Part shown: in pieces, positions 34,376-47,336 of the stretch
Layout of the letters: each line of letters begins with the position of its first letter
Numbering within the stretch: the first letter of the stretch is position 1
Assembly (NCBI GenBank): GCA_001557505.1
Contig: LSAX01000008.1
Location: forward strand, 1,364,001 to 1,428,000
From: Reticulascus tulasneorum
Lineage: Eukaryota > Ascomycota > Sordariomycetes > Glomerellales > Reticulascaceae
DNA length: 64,000 nt
Direction: 5' to 3'
Program-made: the position numbers and the translations under genes
Notes under the pieces: model-generated
Told to the model about the DNA's origin: nothing
The model's input: only the letters and a program-made list of their open reading frames with translations
Database searches by the model: none

Positions 34376-35288
34376 TACGACTTGCGACAATGTCTTTACG
34401 GTCTGATGGTAAATTGAGCAAAGAAATACGCGTGGAAAGTCTAGTTTACCAAACAATGTTTGTCGATATTCTCATCCAAGACTCATAGCAGTGCAACTAG
34501 TCATAAGGATCACAAGGGCCAAGGCATAAGCGGGCACAATGCGGCGTAAGGCTGAGCGGAGAGACCTTGATTACATTAACACCTAAAGTCCGTTTATCGT
34601 CAAAGGTGCCCGTGGCAAATGATTCTTATCTTTTTGCATCTGGGGGCTAATTATTTCACATACAATTGGCTATATTCTTTTCTCGGGGTCCATTTTAATG
34701 CGTTACTCAGCAAAGCAGTGAATCTAGACTACCTTTGTTGTGTTCCAGGGATCTGGAAGCTGACAGAGTCTAGGTACTCTGCATATGCTATTAACGGGGC
34801 ATAGCAAGTATACTGAAAACACATGCGCGAAAATAAGCTCGTATCCTTTAAAAAAGGCCGGTATGTCATGACTCCTCGTCTATTAGCCTCCAAGTGGAGC
34901 AAGAATCTAGATATAGAACCTTGCCAAGTGTAGTGTAAAAATTACTGCTGACAATGTTTTTTGACGACTAGAATTGGCGTGTAGTCTCGTTTCGTCTATC
35001 CACGTAATTGCTTGTAGCTGGGCTCGGACAGGCCTAAGACTGCAACACGACTATTTAACGATGTATCGCTTTCTCAAAGAAGAAGGTAAGTAAATACCAA
35101 AGTAAGCCTAGTGAAGGCGTTTTGAACATCATCTCAGCCTGTGGAAGCATGTTATACGACACGTCTAACAAACCATTTTCAGACAAAGACTGCAAAGACG
35201 AGTTCGACTTCTTCCCTCAAAGAGATCTCAAATCTTTACTGGACGTTCACTCATAGAGCTCTCTTTCAATTTTAAGTGCTTCTACACA
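34376..35288. promoter_or_regulatory. Shared bidirectional promoter of LysM and chitinase genes
   Basis: 913 bp between the two divergent ATGs, with no open frame of note. It is AT-rich toward the middle. ATACGCGT followed by GG (about 34428-34435), an 8/10 match to the palindrome of the hydrolase genes, lies 50 bp before the LysM start. Joint regulation is inferred only from layout and known pairing of such genes. Confidence 0.5.
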
Positions 35289-37229
35289 ATGACGAGTTCT
35301 ATCTTTCGCGGTATTCTTCTTCTGTGGACTTGCGTGACGTCTGTTGTGTTAGCCCAGGACTACAGTTGCAGTAGGACCAAGGGTTGTAGTCTCGGCTGCT
35401 GTGGTCCATTGTACGTATTTATCTGCCTGCTCTCTCTGAGAGTCAACTAATGATATTGTTACAGAGATGCGACCGGAAACGGGGTCTGCGGGTTGGGTCC
35501 AGACTTTTGCGGCAAGGGCTGCACATCTCAGTGCGATCAGAAGAGCGATTGCGATCCTGGATGGGGATCGCAATGGTCCGCTGCTACGACTTGTCCTTTG
35601 AATGTTTGCTGCTCCAAGTTCGGCTTTTGTGTGAGTCAGATCCAAATTTCCTCTTGCCCCTTTAGTTGTAATGAACGGTCTGACCAGGTTTATTTCGCAA
35701 GGGAACGACTCAGGACTTTTGTCAAGGGAAGACAGTCGCCTCTCCTAAGTGCAGCGGAAGGAGTAGTGAAGCAAAAACAATTGGATATTATGAGGGGTGG
35801 AATCTTGGTCGACCTTGCGGCAGTGAGTAACTGTGCGCTGCCTGTTTGGCCTCTTCATCTGCTGACGAGTGTACTAGCCATGCCGCCAGAGGATATCCCT
35901 CTTGGCTACTATACGCATATTAACTTTGCTTTTGCTCTTATCGATCCTGTAACGTTTCGGATCGCAGCGATGGATGACGGTACAGCATCTCTTTACAAGC
36001 GCGTAACTAGCTTGAAAAATCGACAGCCTAGTTTACGCGTCTGGATTGCCATAGGGGGTTGGGCTATGAACGATCCAGACCAGCCGACACGAACTACATT
36101 CTCGGATATCGCTGCCTCGATAGAGGCTCAAGATGCCTTTTTTGAGTCACTAATCACTTTTATGGTTTATAATGGATTTGATGGTGTTGATCTTGACTGG
36201 TATCTTATCCCCACACAAACTTAGGTGGAGTCGTGGCTTACTTTGAACTGATTTTAGGGAATACCCCGGCGCTGATGATCGTTCTGGTCGTCCAGAAGAT
36301 TTTGCCAACTATGTAGTTCTCCTACGAAGACTAAGGGAAAGACTCAACCGAACAGGATACAAATACGGGCTCACTATTACCATTGTAAGCCACCTATATT
36401 CAAGAGTATGCACCTTCAGGCAAGCTAATACATGTTGTTATAGCCGGCTTCATTCTGGTATCTCCGCCATTTTAACATCGTGGCTATGGAGCCGTATTTG
36501 GATTGGTTCAACATTATGACCTACGATATTCGTACGGGTTCCGGTCTAACCCTCTTATGTTTAATGCTAATGATATTTCAAGACGGCGTATGGGATGCCA
36601 ATATACCTTCACTCGGTGCTTATGCGCTCGCACATACCAACCTAACAGAAATCCATTTGGCACTCGAGCTTTTATGGCGGAACAATATCAATCCCGGCCG
36701 TGTAGCACTGGGTCTCGGATTTTACGGGCGTAGCTTTACGATGAAAGATCCGAGCTGCGTGCATGCTGGCTGTCCATTCACTGGTGGTGCTAAAGCCGGC
36801 AGATGTACCGGTACCCCAGGAGTTCTCTCTGGAGCGGAGATTCGACAAATCATTGCAACTGGGGCTAAGGTCAGCCTTGACCCTACGGCAGCAGTCAAGA
36901 TAGTTACATGGGACAGTGACCAATGGGTGAGTTGGGACGACGAGGAGACACTAAAGATGAAGATAGACTACGCGAACTCGCATTGTCTAGGAGGGTGAGT
37001 TTTGTTCTACATCCTCTAGGAGAGTTCCGGCGTTTGAATAACTATATGTGTTTCTAATGTGACCTCTAGAATCATGATCTGGGCGCTCGACCTCGATGAT
37101 GGTACGTACATAAAGGCATTGGGCAAGGGCTTTGCGCGTCCGGAACTCCTTGTGCCGGCAGAACAGTCATTGCTTGGAGGAGATCTTGGGACACCACTTG
37201 ATTGGGATTTGATCGGAGGCGAGCTCTAG
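35289..37229 (+). CDS. Secreted GH18 chitinase with hevein-type chitin-binding domain (subgroup-C-like), 505 aa
   Basis: Eight exons: 35289-35410, 35465-35630, 35702-35822, 35878-36199, 36258-36384, 36444-36531, 36583-36994, 37070-37229. A signal peptide (1-22) precedes a Cys-rich region with a short first Cys cluster and a hevein-type ChtBD1, ending CCSKFGFCGTTQDFC (the junction is made by intron 2). The GH18 barrel follows: IGYYEGWN, INFAFALID, WIAIGGW, and the catalytic DGVDLDW-E-YP with the acid Glu245 placed right after intron 4. IMTYDIHGVWD and the closing Trp in GGIMIWALDLDDG complete it. It cleaves beta-1,4-GlcNAc chains. Subgroup-C chitinases are usually over 1000 residues with LysM repeats in the same protein; here LysM modules are encoded by the divergent neighbour and the protein ends soon after the barrel. 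This resembles the known pairing of subgroup-C chitinases with LysM genes. Confidence 0.9.
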
Positions 37230-38055
37230 ATAGAGCCTTAAAAACCCGATATAAGGTGGCCCCTACAACTAAAGAAAGTAGCCGAGGGTGGCGGAACGGG
37301 GGTGTTTTGACTTACAAAGTCTAGTTCGACGTTCGTAGCAGCTATGGTATGCATATGGCAATTCACTTCGTAGCAGTTCTTGAGCTCTACCCAAGTGAGG
37401 TCTTGCGACACCTAGAGGGCATGTGGGAGCGCTTGCCCAGTCCCAATCACGGCATTATTTCCTGCCCCGGACCTTTTGAACCAATTGGGCCAGAGGGTAT
37501 CCAGAAACGTAACTCCTACTCTACGCGCAATCACACGAAACAGGTCAAGCGCCGGTTTGAAGCATGTAGGCCGACGTAATTCGTCCCGTGATCCGTGTCA
37601 ACCTTTCTCCTAGGCCGCTAGCCACTTATTGTCCGCATCGGCCCACGAACGGATATTGACGACATCCCGCGGGCATGGCCATAACCACGGAATTTCGTCT
37701 GGATACATTTTTGACTGTGTCACACGCTAATATTTCTAGATGTCGACTAAATTTCCATTTCTTTGCCAGTTTTGTTCAACATTTTGCTGGCGACGGCGAG
37801 CGGCACGGCTGTTACGGCTCCGAAGATCGTGTGAGGCTTTCGGTGTTGTCAAGCCGGCTAATATGGTCTTGGATACTATAGGCTAGCCTTGGCCATTAAT
37901 GGGAGGAATTAAGCGGCTGGGCAGCCCTAATAGTGAAACGGAGACAGCACTTGGCTAGTGATCAGCGATGCGTACATAAGTTCGTCTTCGTCAGGCTCAT
38001 TGTCATCGTGGCCGCAAGCTCCAGTATTTTTCCGCTTTGACATGCAGGGTGAAAT
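37230..38055. other. Intergenic
   Basis: About 825 bp, no gene seen. Short open frames in both directions lack motifs. Confidence 0.5.
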
Positions 38056-39469
38056 ATGGATAGAATTCCGTCACCAAATATGATTCCTCGATTATCAAAG
38101 CTGTCCACCATTCTGTGGTTCATTTGCAGGGTGCACGCGCATGATGTGCATTCCGACACGCTGTCATCATCACTTTTTGGACAATGTGGTTGGAATCCCT
38201 TGGATCCTCTACGCCATCAAGGTAGCACCGCCTGTCCGCTACCAATAGCTGAGAATGTCGAATCTCAGCCAGCCAGCTGGCATCCTTGGACTCACCGGCC
38301 GTTCTGTGCGGATAGCTCGTACTGCGTGTTCACAAACTCAATGTTCCACGGCAACCATGGCATCAGCATCGTCACAACGCCAGAGGTTGCTGCAAGTACG
38401 CTCAATCTGCTAGAAGAAGCATTTTCGACAGCGTACGTCAGTGTGGGGACTCCGCCATACGAAGTTAGGGATATCCCCGGAAAGGGAAAGGGTGTCATCG
38501 CCAGCCGTTTGATACCTCGCGGGGAGGTTTTCATGGTGGACTACGCCGCTGTCCTTGCCGATGTGACGTTTCCTGGTAGAGTGAAAAAGGACCAGGGGCG
38601 TCAGCTTCTGGAGACTGCTATTCTTCAACTGCCAAATCCGGAGAAAGTGTTCACTCTAGCGAGGAGCGGCAAAACTGGGACGCCACTGGCAGAGGATGTT
38701 CTGAGGACAAATACTTTCAGCGCTGAGTTGGACGAAACCACATATATGGCCCTGTTTCCGGAGATTTCGGTAAGAACTTAATTGAATCACCTCCTGTGAT
38801 TAGTGCTGATGTATTCCTTAAAGCGAATGAACCACGCTTGTAATCCTAAGTAAGCATTGGACAGCCGCATGCTCCATGTAGAGGACTCGGACTTATGCTG
38901 ACTACGGTACAGTGCCTTTACACGTTTCTCGCAGAAAATATTAGCAATGAGGGCTGTTGCATTTCGGGATATACAGCCAGGGGAGGAAGTGACCATCAGT
39001 TGTATGGAGCAAGATGCAATCCGCGGTTTTACAAATCCAATGCTGACATCTTCCAGATTCCGAGTTCGGGCTGACTTACGGAGAGAGACAATACGCCCTC
39101 AAGCAGAGATGGGGGTTCAAGTGCACGTGCGATCTCTGCTCTGCACCGAAAGAAGAGCGTGCAGAGTCTGATGAACGGAGGGGCAGGATTATCGAGATAC
39201 GAGAAAAAGTCCTGAAGCTCGTCGGACAGAGAAAATTTCATGGCGCCATCAAGCTGAACGAAGAATTGCTGGCGCTCGTGGAGATCGAGGATCTGGTATC
39301 CCATCTTGGAGAGCATTATGAGATTATGGCGAGGATGTACTATGCCATCAGGGATATGAAGAATGCTGAAAGGTATGGCAAGCTTGCGCTGGCGGACTTG
39401 GAAGAGTTTGGTGGGCCAGATGTTTACGACTCCATCACGGACCTCAACGCGCTTCTAACAAGGCTCTGA
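38056..39469 (+). CDS. SET-domain protein (SmyD/Set5-like fungal family), 413 aa
   Basis: Four exons: 38056-38769, 38824-38849 (only 26 nt), 38913-39001, 39057-39469. The SET core is recovered only with this splicing. It comprises the opening motif IPGKGKGVIASRLIPRGE, then R-M-N-H-A-C-N-P-N-A-F spanning exons 2 and 3 (the SAM-contact RxNHxCxPN), then EEVTISY formed at the exon 3/4 junction, and a post-SET CxCxxC (CTCDLC). A C-terminal helical repeat tail follows. SET proteins methylate lysines on histones or other proteins. A hydrophobic, signal-like N-terminus (LSTILWFICRVHA) is odd for a nuclear enzyme but is common in this fungal expansion. A second start at 38080 is possible. The target is unknown. 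Confidence 0.87.
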
Positions 39470-39791
39470 GCAGCGATTGCGGGATAGTGGGAAAGAGGAA
39501 CCAATTTCGACAAAGGGTTTTTTTTTCTGCATGAAATCATTGCATATGGGAAAATGTTGGTGACATTGCTTTTTTGATATCCTGGTCGGTGTATAGTTTA
39601 GCTCAACATACATAGGCCCCAGTGGGATTTGCTACGCATACACAACTGCCACGTTTTGATGTTCTGATAACTATCTAACCCCCGTTCCATTCCCCAATCC
39701 TCGTAACAATCTACCAGCCCCAGTCTATAGTCTATGCGTCTCCCATACCATGATCCGGGAAAGAAAGGGTATCTAGCGCACATGCTACAAT
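39470..39791. other. Gap between convergent genes
   Basis: About 320 bp with a T run near 39520. It likely holds two 3' UTRs. No gene. Confidence 0.5.
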
Positions 39792-41323
39792 CTACTGTGA
39801 TTTGCGAAACTTGAGCTTAATCTCGTCTTCCGTAAAACGCCGGGTATGCCTTTTCAACAACGTCACTCTCTCGTCCATCGTCAGCTCGATCTGTTTCCCG
39901 AGGGGGACCATGCATTTCGCGAGATGAAGGTAGTCCTTCTGCAGGAGCTTCACGGTTATCATCATGTAATCGATGTTGTGAAACACCAGTGCGCTCTCTT
40001 TGGTGTAGGTTTCCTTCTGCTGAAGGAAGGAGACGGGATGATCACCCCAGTGGCGTAGTGGGTTGAGGTGATGTGATGTGTGATACCCGTCGTTGTAGCA
40101 GTATCGATTGCTCTAGTTAAACATGTCAGCGTACTTCTCCGTGTTTGGATCTTAAGTTCACGTACGGGAACATCTATCAAAGTCACACTGGACCGATAGT
40201 CAGACTCGGGCTCATCCGCATCCACGAATGCATGTTGCCCCCAGTTGCCGGCCATCAATGCGACTCGCAGCGAGAGAAAGGGCAGAATGAGTACAAACAG
40301 AGTGGCATGCCAGTTCACCCTGGTGGAAAGGACGTAAAACATGGCGTAGCTTGAAAGCTCCCAGAATCCTGAGCGTAATGCCATGTCATAGCGTCTCTTC
40401 CTCAAGAAGTAGATTGGGAGCTCAAGCCATATGAAAAAATAGAAACGGCCGACGTAATGCAGGAAATCCAAGACGCTGTCCCTTTGGAATCGTATCGTTG
40501 ACGATAGATCACCCGGACCGTTGCCCTCCACGTGATGATGCTTGACATGATGGTAATAATAATTGTTCCAGGTGTGACCCATCAACGGGTCTGTGATGTA
40601 AGGGAAGAGGCTATCGAACATGGCCAGTTCCTTGCGAAGGATGCCTCGCTGGTGGATGTGCTGGTGCATCATGAGTGTGTAGGTGCCGATGTAGTAGAAC
40701 TGCATCACGACGTGCAAGAAGCCATGGAGATAGCTGAAGTTCCAGAAGAGGTAGAGTGCGCTCGGGATGGACGTGGTGAAGTAAATGATGAGATGGGTTA
40801 GCATGACAACATCTTTGGGATTCCGGACGATTTTCTGTGCGAAGTGAATGTATGGCTGTAGAAGATAGCGATCGACCATGGGATGAAGCTTGAGCCTCAG
40901 GTCCTGCAAATCGATGGATAGGATGACTGTTGGCTCAAAAGCATCCTCAGCAGGGTCATTCAACGCCTTCAGTACAGCGATGTCTTTAGTGTCCTTGCTC
41001 TCGGCCGAGGCATGGCGGGTCGGGCCGTCACTTCCGGGTCGGCCACTTGGAGGGTCCTGGGAACGGGGAGCCCCACTAAGGGAATTGGCGTGGCCATTCA
41101 ACCCATTCAGAGGCTTGTTGATCTTTCCATTGCCGTTGGCATGGACTTCTCCGATGTGCTTTTCGCCGTGGGACTGGGAATTGTCCTCAAGACCGGTTGT
41201 GATGCCGTCGGATATGTCTGGGGCTTGGACCGAGGATTGCTGAGTGATGTCGTCCGTCAAATTCTGCAGGACCAGCCGGTCATGTCTGGTGAGATCCGAG
41301 GCAAATACAATGAGATTGTCCAT
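39792..41323 (-). CDS. Membrane fatty-acid desaturase/hydroxylase-like protein, 492 aa
   Basis: Exon 1 is 41323-40166 and exon 2 is 40112-39792 (53-nt intron, GTACGT..ACTAG). After a long polar N-terminus rich in Asn/Gly/Ser (about 140 residues) come several hydrophobic segments. The His boxes of the FA_desaturase superfamily are HQHIHQRG, then HHVKHHHVEGNG, then GYHTSHHLNPLRHW right after the intron. Such di-iron enzymes, in the ER membrane, insert double bonds or hydroxyls into acyl chains. The substrate is not predictable, and the box spacing is unlike the standard Ole1 delta-9 desaturase, which also carries a cytochrome b5 domain missing here. The start at 41323 (MDNLIVFASDL) is preferred to the upstream 41368. 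Confidence 0.85.
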
Positions 41324-44300
41324 GGCAGCTACGGGATGGAGCCAGGTCTTTTTTCGAAGATAGAACACTTGTGGATTAATCTGCTTGTCAGATCATCGTG
41401 TTGTTGGGGATTCGACAAAAGTGAAAATTCTGATGATTCAGGCCGCCTGTGAAAAGCTGGCGTTTCAGACCGAGGCAGTCAGTCGGCGCGGGCTTGATGC
41501 CTGTCTCAGGTATCCAAGGGCCTATGAGGCACAAACGGCGGCAATGCAAGCCTGGAAAACTCGGACCAGGAGCCGTAAGATACGGAAGGGCGATGAAGAG
41601 GATACAGTGACTGGAGGACACGAGTGTCTTGGGAGAGAGGATCAATGGGGAAGGGAGAATGGGAACAAGAGCGGACCTAAAATGACGTTCCAATGACGGA
41701 CCCGAGGATTTTTCTCAAACGAGAGTTTAAAATGGACCTCGCGGCATTGTGGCGCTCTGTCGGGCCAGCGCTGGGACAGGCACACACTAAAACACGGGCA
41801 CAGGATAAAAAGCTACGATTTTCAGGGCATAATTAGCGCGAAAGATGTGACAGACGACTGTTGCCATGACCCAATTCAATACAGAGAGAGATACGTACCT
41901 GTCCATGTGCTACTACTAATTACCTGATCCCAGGCCGTCCGCTCACAGGGCAGACTGACCTTCTGTCGATCTATTTTTGGCCAATTTCACCTTCCGCAGC
42001 TCTTAAAAGCGACCTGCTCAGGGGCGGACCATTTCGTAATGGATTATCTTAATCCCCCTTTACAAGGTGGAACAGAAAAGCGATCCACTTCCTCCTCTTA
42101 GTCCAGTCTTTGTTTCATGGGTGCGCAGGTCTAGCCCAATCGCAGGAGACGATGGGGAAATGATTGGGAGATGATTGATACGGCACGGACTGCATCTAGC
42201 CCCCAGTGAGCAGGTTTTGCTCGACTGCCTTAGTCAGGGTGCGATTCTCGTCCAGTGGCAAGCAGATTCCTAGGCCAGACGTTTCTTGTTGCATACGTAC
42301 CTTGCCTTTTCCAGCGTTGAATGGGATTAGTAACCTGCCAAGTGGATACAAGAACAACCCATAATGGAATCTGGATATTCCCGCAACTATTCGTGAGATT
42401 GTTATCATAGATATCACAGACCCCCGGTTCGGCTTCTTGTCTTCGGTGCTGGTATATGAAAAGCCAGATGCAACCTCAATTTCGGCGCTTTGGTAGTGGA
42501 GAACCAGCCGTGCTCCAGCTGCTTATGTACAGGCGACATGCTGGGCTTTGGAGACCATTTTGGGCAATCGCTGCTCTCCACCCAGTACGAAGTAGTCCTG
42601 GAAATACGCTTGGGCCGAAATCGGGAGTCAGGATACCAAAGGATTTATTCCAAGATTTGGAGGCTCAAGATACATAGCAGGGTCAATTACCGATAGCAGT
42701 GAATGTAGATCCACATTCGATTACCATCTGAGGTCTGCTTCAAGTGGTGCACATGTATGCAGGTACCCGGAGGTCGAAGATCGCCTGCTGGTCTCCAAAA
42801 TGGCCCAAATATAAGCATAACAGTTTGCCCGCCCCCGGTCAGGCAAGAAAGTTCTGACAATCTTGGCGATCTCGAGGAAAAAACAGATGTGGCTCACACA
42901 CTACCAATCCTAAAGAATGACTTGATCTTCATGACACGCGATGCTCAGGAGCAAAGCAAATGCGGCAGCCCAGCCTTGTTAGTCATGGTTGGTGCAAAGG
43001 AAACACATCCGTCAGCCTGCCGGGAACGCGGAGGTTGCACAGCCCAATCCCCAACCCCTGCTCACACCTCCCATCGGAACAGCCTCTTGGCCCATCTGAA
43101 TGGCCGTGGGGATTGGCGGGGATCATGAAAGCCTTATCTGCAGGTTTGGGAATGGCGGTAGGTAGGAATGTTGGCTCAATTAGCGTGGGACTTTGGTTAT
43201 GTGGCGAAGCCGTCACTGGGGTGGGATTACGCGCGTAAGTAACTCGGCATAGAAATTCACATTAATGAGCACGCCTACAGAAACACCAATACACTAGCTA
43301 CGTTGCTTCCAGGCTCAGGAAAGTCCCCGTACGGCATCCACCAGCCGATGATCAGACATGGTGTTCGGTCAAACACCTTGCGGTATTGGCATTGATGTGG
43401 GCGAGCCCAGGAGCTGACCTGTACTCACCGAAGAGATGGTCTGCACCAGCAACACGAACCTCCAGATCCCGACAACCCAAGACACCTAGATGAGATACAA
43501 GGTCCTGGGCATCATTGTCGCAGCCAACGGAATACCCAAATCAGGGATTTGGGGGACAACACTGGTCTGAGGTCACATAATACCCTGAAAAGCGTGCACG
43601 TCTTGAAGTCATTGAATAAGTAACAGTTGTGAAATCATGATATAAGGGGGCACTCAGGGATCATTGAAGAATCTATCTTCATACTCAACGAGTGTTTGTT
43701 TCTGATGCAGGTTGAGTAAGACGGTATGACGGACGAGATAGCCCGTTGAAGTCCGTATCCACCAGCTGTGGTCAGCTGGCAACATCGAAAACTCACTCAA
43801 TTCGTGATCATTCGCTGGAGATAGCTTCGATACTATCTAGGCCGTCCTTTCTTAGAGGAGTCCGACAGTGAACTTCCAAGAGAGCGCAGCTTTCGCCTCT
43901 GCGCTTTTAGCTGGCATGGATTGAGATCAAGCAGACCTGCGAGGTGGCGATCCTGATTACCCCGCATAATTACCGCCGCGGGGTCGACCAGATCCACCAA
44001 GATCAGGACGAACAGTTGCGGCATATCCTCGTCACCTTACGGAGCTCAAGACTTCGGAATTGAGGGCCGCGAACTCTCAGGAAGACAGCACAGACCTTAT
44101 GCCACGTAAATTCAGCTTCCTATTGATGTTGCTAAAAGGTGTAAACCAGACCACCGAGGATTAGTCGCAACCATACCACCTGGCATCAAGCGGATATCCC
44201 CAAATTTGGCTGCTGCGCGCAGCAACGGGACCAGTTGTGCCGCCGTTGATCCTTCAAGGCTTGGCATGGTGAACCGCGAGCGGCAATATCCAGCGAGGCC

Positions 44301-44426
44301 GAACTCAAATATCAATGCGATGTCCGATTAATGTAGACTACGGGTACTCAGATCGTTCACTAGCTTTTGGCACTATCTCGACTTTCGTCCTAAACTAAAC
44401 TGGGTTCCGACCGACCGTCAACCACA
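41324..44426. other. Gene-poor 3.1-kb stretch
   Basis: No supported gene. Open frames of 60-120 codons occur on both strands (for example 42757-43128) but lack motifs, signal peptides or convincing splice sites. It could hold relics too degraded to recognise, or non-coding transcripts. I see no terminal repeats. Confidence 0.45.
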
Positions 44427-47101
44427 ATGTCCCACACAACAAAGTCAACAGGTCTGGAGCATGAGGAGGCGACACTATCCAGGGATGTGCCTCCAGCATA
44501 CGACAGTGTTGAAGGCCCCGCCACTCAGAACGACGCTGAAGAAATGGTCGCAGCCATCGGAGCATTGGATCTTGGAGTCGGACACACGAAACCTGAAGTC
44601 GATACGTGTCTTGCGCATCTTCGACTCCTAGCTGCATTTCAAGAACTGCGGAATGAGATCGGCTACCGCGATGGTCTTTGGGACATCTGGGACTCTCGTG
44701 CCACCAATAGGTCAGCAGATGATGCCAATCGAAATGCGACCGATGTACTGGCGAAGCTCAGAGAGAAACGCTGGGCTCTTTACGTTGCCCGGGCAGTGGA
44801 TCGATACGAGGCATGGTGGGGGGCCTTTGTTCCAGACATGTTAACAGAAAAAGACATGATTGACCCGGATCATGGCAGAGAACAGAGATATGAAGGATTT
44901 GTCTCCGCGAAGCCAATGGTTTGGACGTCGCAATCGCTACCCCCTATTGGTATACTACACTTGATTGTGGTGCAAGGTCCTGCCTGGGATGGACCATAAC
45001 TGACTGTTCATGTAGACGTCTTGCTTGTTTGGCATGCTCACATGCTCAATCCGAGGCTGTATCTCGAGGTGAGATCCTGGTGAAGATAACCCTGAAATGG
45101 CGATGCTGATATCATCTAGGACTGTTTGAGATATGGCCATGGATCTCTATGGGCTAGCGGGATGCCTTGGGCTGTCGTGAACGACGCCATTGATAGTCGA
45201 TCCAAATATTCAGCGTCGGATGAGTGTAGGGCCAATTGGATACAACGAACGAATAAGAGATGGGACAACGAGGACGGTGCCAATCTAAAGGATATCAAGT
45301 GCCCGGCATGTTCATCCACGAACACTGCTCCATGGACTACCTGCGGCCAAAGTCAAGATTACAAAGGCATAAAGTAACGCGCCTAGAATTTATATAATTA
45401 GACAAGAGGCTGACGAGGTCACAGACGTCCGGGAATCGTTGGAGAAGGATATGGCGATGGCCAATTCAACCACCCCTGTCCAGCATGCGGCCTCAAGATT
45501 ACTCATGACATGCTCCGTGTCGCTAAGTTCCAAGCTGATGTTAGAAAACTAATTACCGACGACTGGGCAATTCCCGGCACGATACTAGATATCAAGACCG
45601 GCATTCCAAGACTGCTCAATACCAAAGACAAAGATGACTCGGACCAGCTGTTCCCGAGTAGACTGGCTCGCCGTGGCCTCCTTGTTGACGTAGCTGACAT
45701 GCTCAAACCTGAGAGTTCGACGGTTGCCTCCATGAGCTCGGTACGGGACGCCATCGAAACATTTACAGGTCGGTTCGCGGATCCGAAGAAGCTCAAGCAC
45801 GTGGAGGACAAGCACGGCGTCAAGAAAGCTGTGGACGTGAGGCTCCATCTTACAGCGCGCCAACAAACACGCCGGATGATGTCCCGCTACTGGGAGAATT
45901 CCTCACCATTCTCGATTAATCTCTGCGGGTGCGTGCTGCGGCAGGGCATGTTTACCAATAAGATGGGCCAGGTCAGTACAGTAGTCCACTGTGGGCCCTG
46001 AGTGTGCTGACCCCGATCTTGTAGCTCAACTGGCTTCACCTTCCCACAAACAGAGACTTGATGCAAAGACTCCTGATAAAATATGACCGTTTCTTCAAGA
46101 TCATGGGAGCTTATCCTGACGAAGCTGCTGTGCCGACCCTGGATGTCGATCTCGCATGGCACACACATCAACTAAGCCCGAAAGATTACTTCGAGTTTGC
46201 AGTGTCACAGACAAAGGCGTTTACGGACCATAATGACAGAGTCGATGAGGAGAAGCTGGGCCAAGCGTTTGAGTGGACCAGCAAGATCTACCAGGAGAAG
46301 TATGGTGAAGTATATTCGGAGTGCAGGTGTTGGTACTGTGAGAGTAAGTTGAACCCGGTCCCAACTCGGAATGCTTACTCACAGACATGGCCAAGCTACA
46401 CGAGTGATGCATCTGCCAACGGTCAGCAAGCTATTCAGTACCACGAAGGAGGAGAAATGTAAGTATCGGCGCCTACCGGGTGGTTAAGCGCCATTCCTTA
46501 ACTTTAGCTCAAACCCTTGTTGTAGTTCTCGAAACCTGGCACTCGTCCGGCGCATCTCAAAAACATCCACGACCTCCCGAAGCCGAATCCGCGCACGTCT
46601 CCGCGCACCCCGCGGTGCAAACGCAGGAGACGACAGCGCGACGAGCCCACACTCGCCCATTGCGGCTCGCTTTCCGCAACAAGCTTGAGGAGTCGCACTC
46701 GAAGGCGCGTAAACGCGCAAACAAATCTTTCAAGACCGATAACGGCAAGAGGATGGGACCACGGGGCGAAGATAAGGTGGACTTTTGGGGTAAGGAGGTC
46801 AAAGTGCACGCACCATTCGCGTCGGCGACGGCCGCTGCTGCTACTGCTGCTATCTATCCTGCCCCACCAGGGACTGTGAACACTGGAAATGGCTCGGTTG
46901 GATCGTGCGCGACTGGAACGTGTGGTGGTTCTGGCGGTTGTGGATCAGAGACTGTCGGCATGTGCACTGCTGGGTGTGTTGGGGTGAGTAATCCGGTACA
47001 ATCTACTCGTATTCATACATCCACACCACAGATCTGAGAAGCTAACTCTTCGATAGAGTGGTTGGTTTGGTGGAAAGAGTGGCTGCACGGGTTACGTGTA
47101 G
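44427..47101 (+). CDS. Glycine-rich domain-containing protein (GRDP-like), 753 aa
   Basis: Eight exons: 44427-44949, 45016-45068, 45120-45373, 45425-45971, 46025-46343, 46396-46458, 46526-46983, 47057-47101. Motifs typical of the plant/fungal GRDP family are present: W-H-A-H-M-L-N-P (about residue 180-187), PACGLKITHD, the second L-A-W-H-T-H-Q-L-S-P, and C-R-C-W-Y-C-E before the Ser-rich segment. The C-terminus is Gly/Cys-rich (SCATGTCGGSGGCG). Function is unclear; plant GRDPs are linked to stress and development. No signal peptide or membrane helix. The tail exon (47057-47101) and the 46344-46395 intron (acceptor CCAAG) were chosen because other choices break the frame. The protein is cytosolic by inference. 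Confidence 0.84.
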
Positions 47102-47336
47102 TATCTAGTTCAAGGGAGAAATTTTGGCCTGGCAGGGGTGTACATGAGCTGGGGCTGGAGATAGATATCAGGGGACCAGGCTGGCTGTCTTTCATTTTAG
47201 TCGCCACTGAAGAAGGTCATGACATATGTGTTAGTTCAAGACGACGCGTGTTAGAAGCAAATGGCGACCGTAATTACCGAGAGTTGAACCTCCTAGAACA
47301 AACTTGGGCCGATACGGATGTACTACACACTCATCA

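Noticed and set aside
41012..41452. 146-codon frame antisense to the desaturase-like gene
   Set aside because: Shadow of the strongly supported minus-strand coding sequence.
42757..43238. Plus-strand open frames in the gene-poor stretch
   Set aside because: Low-complexity Pro/Ser/Gly translation without family features; overlapping frames equally open.
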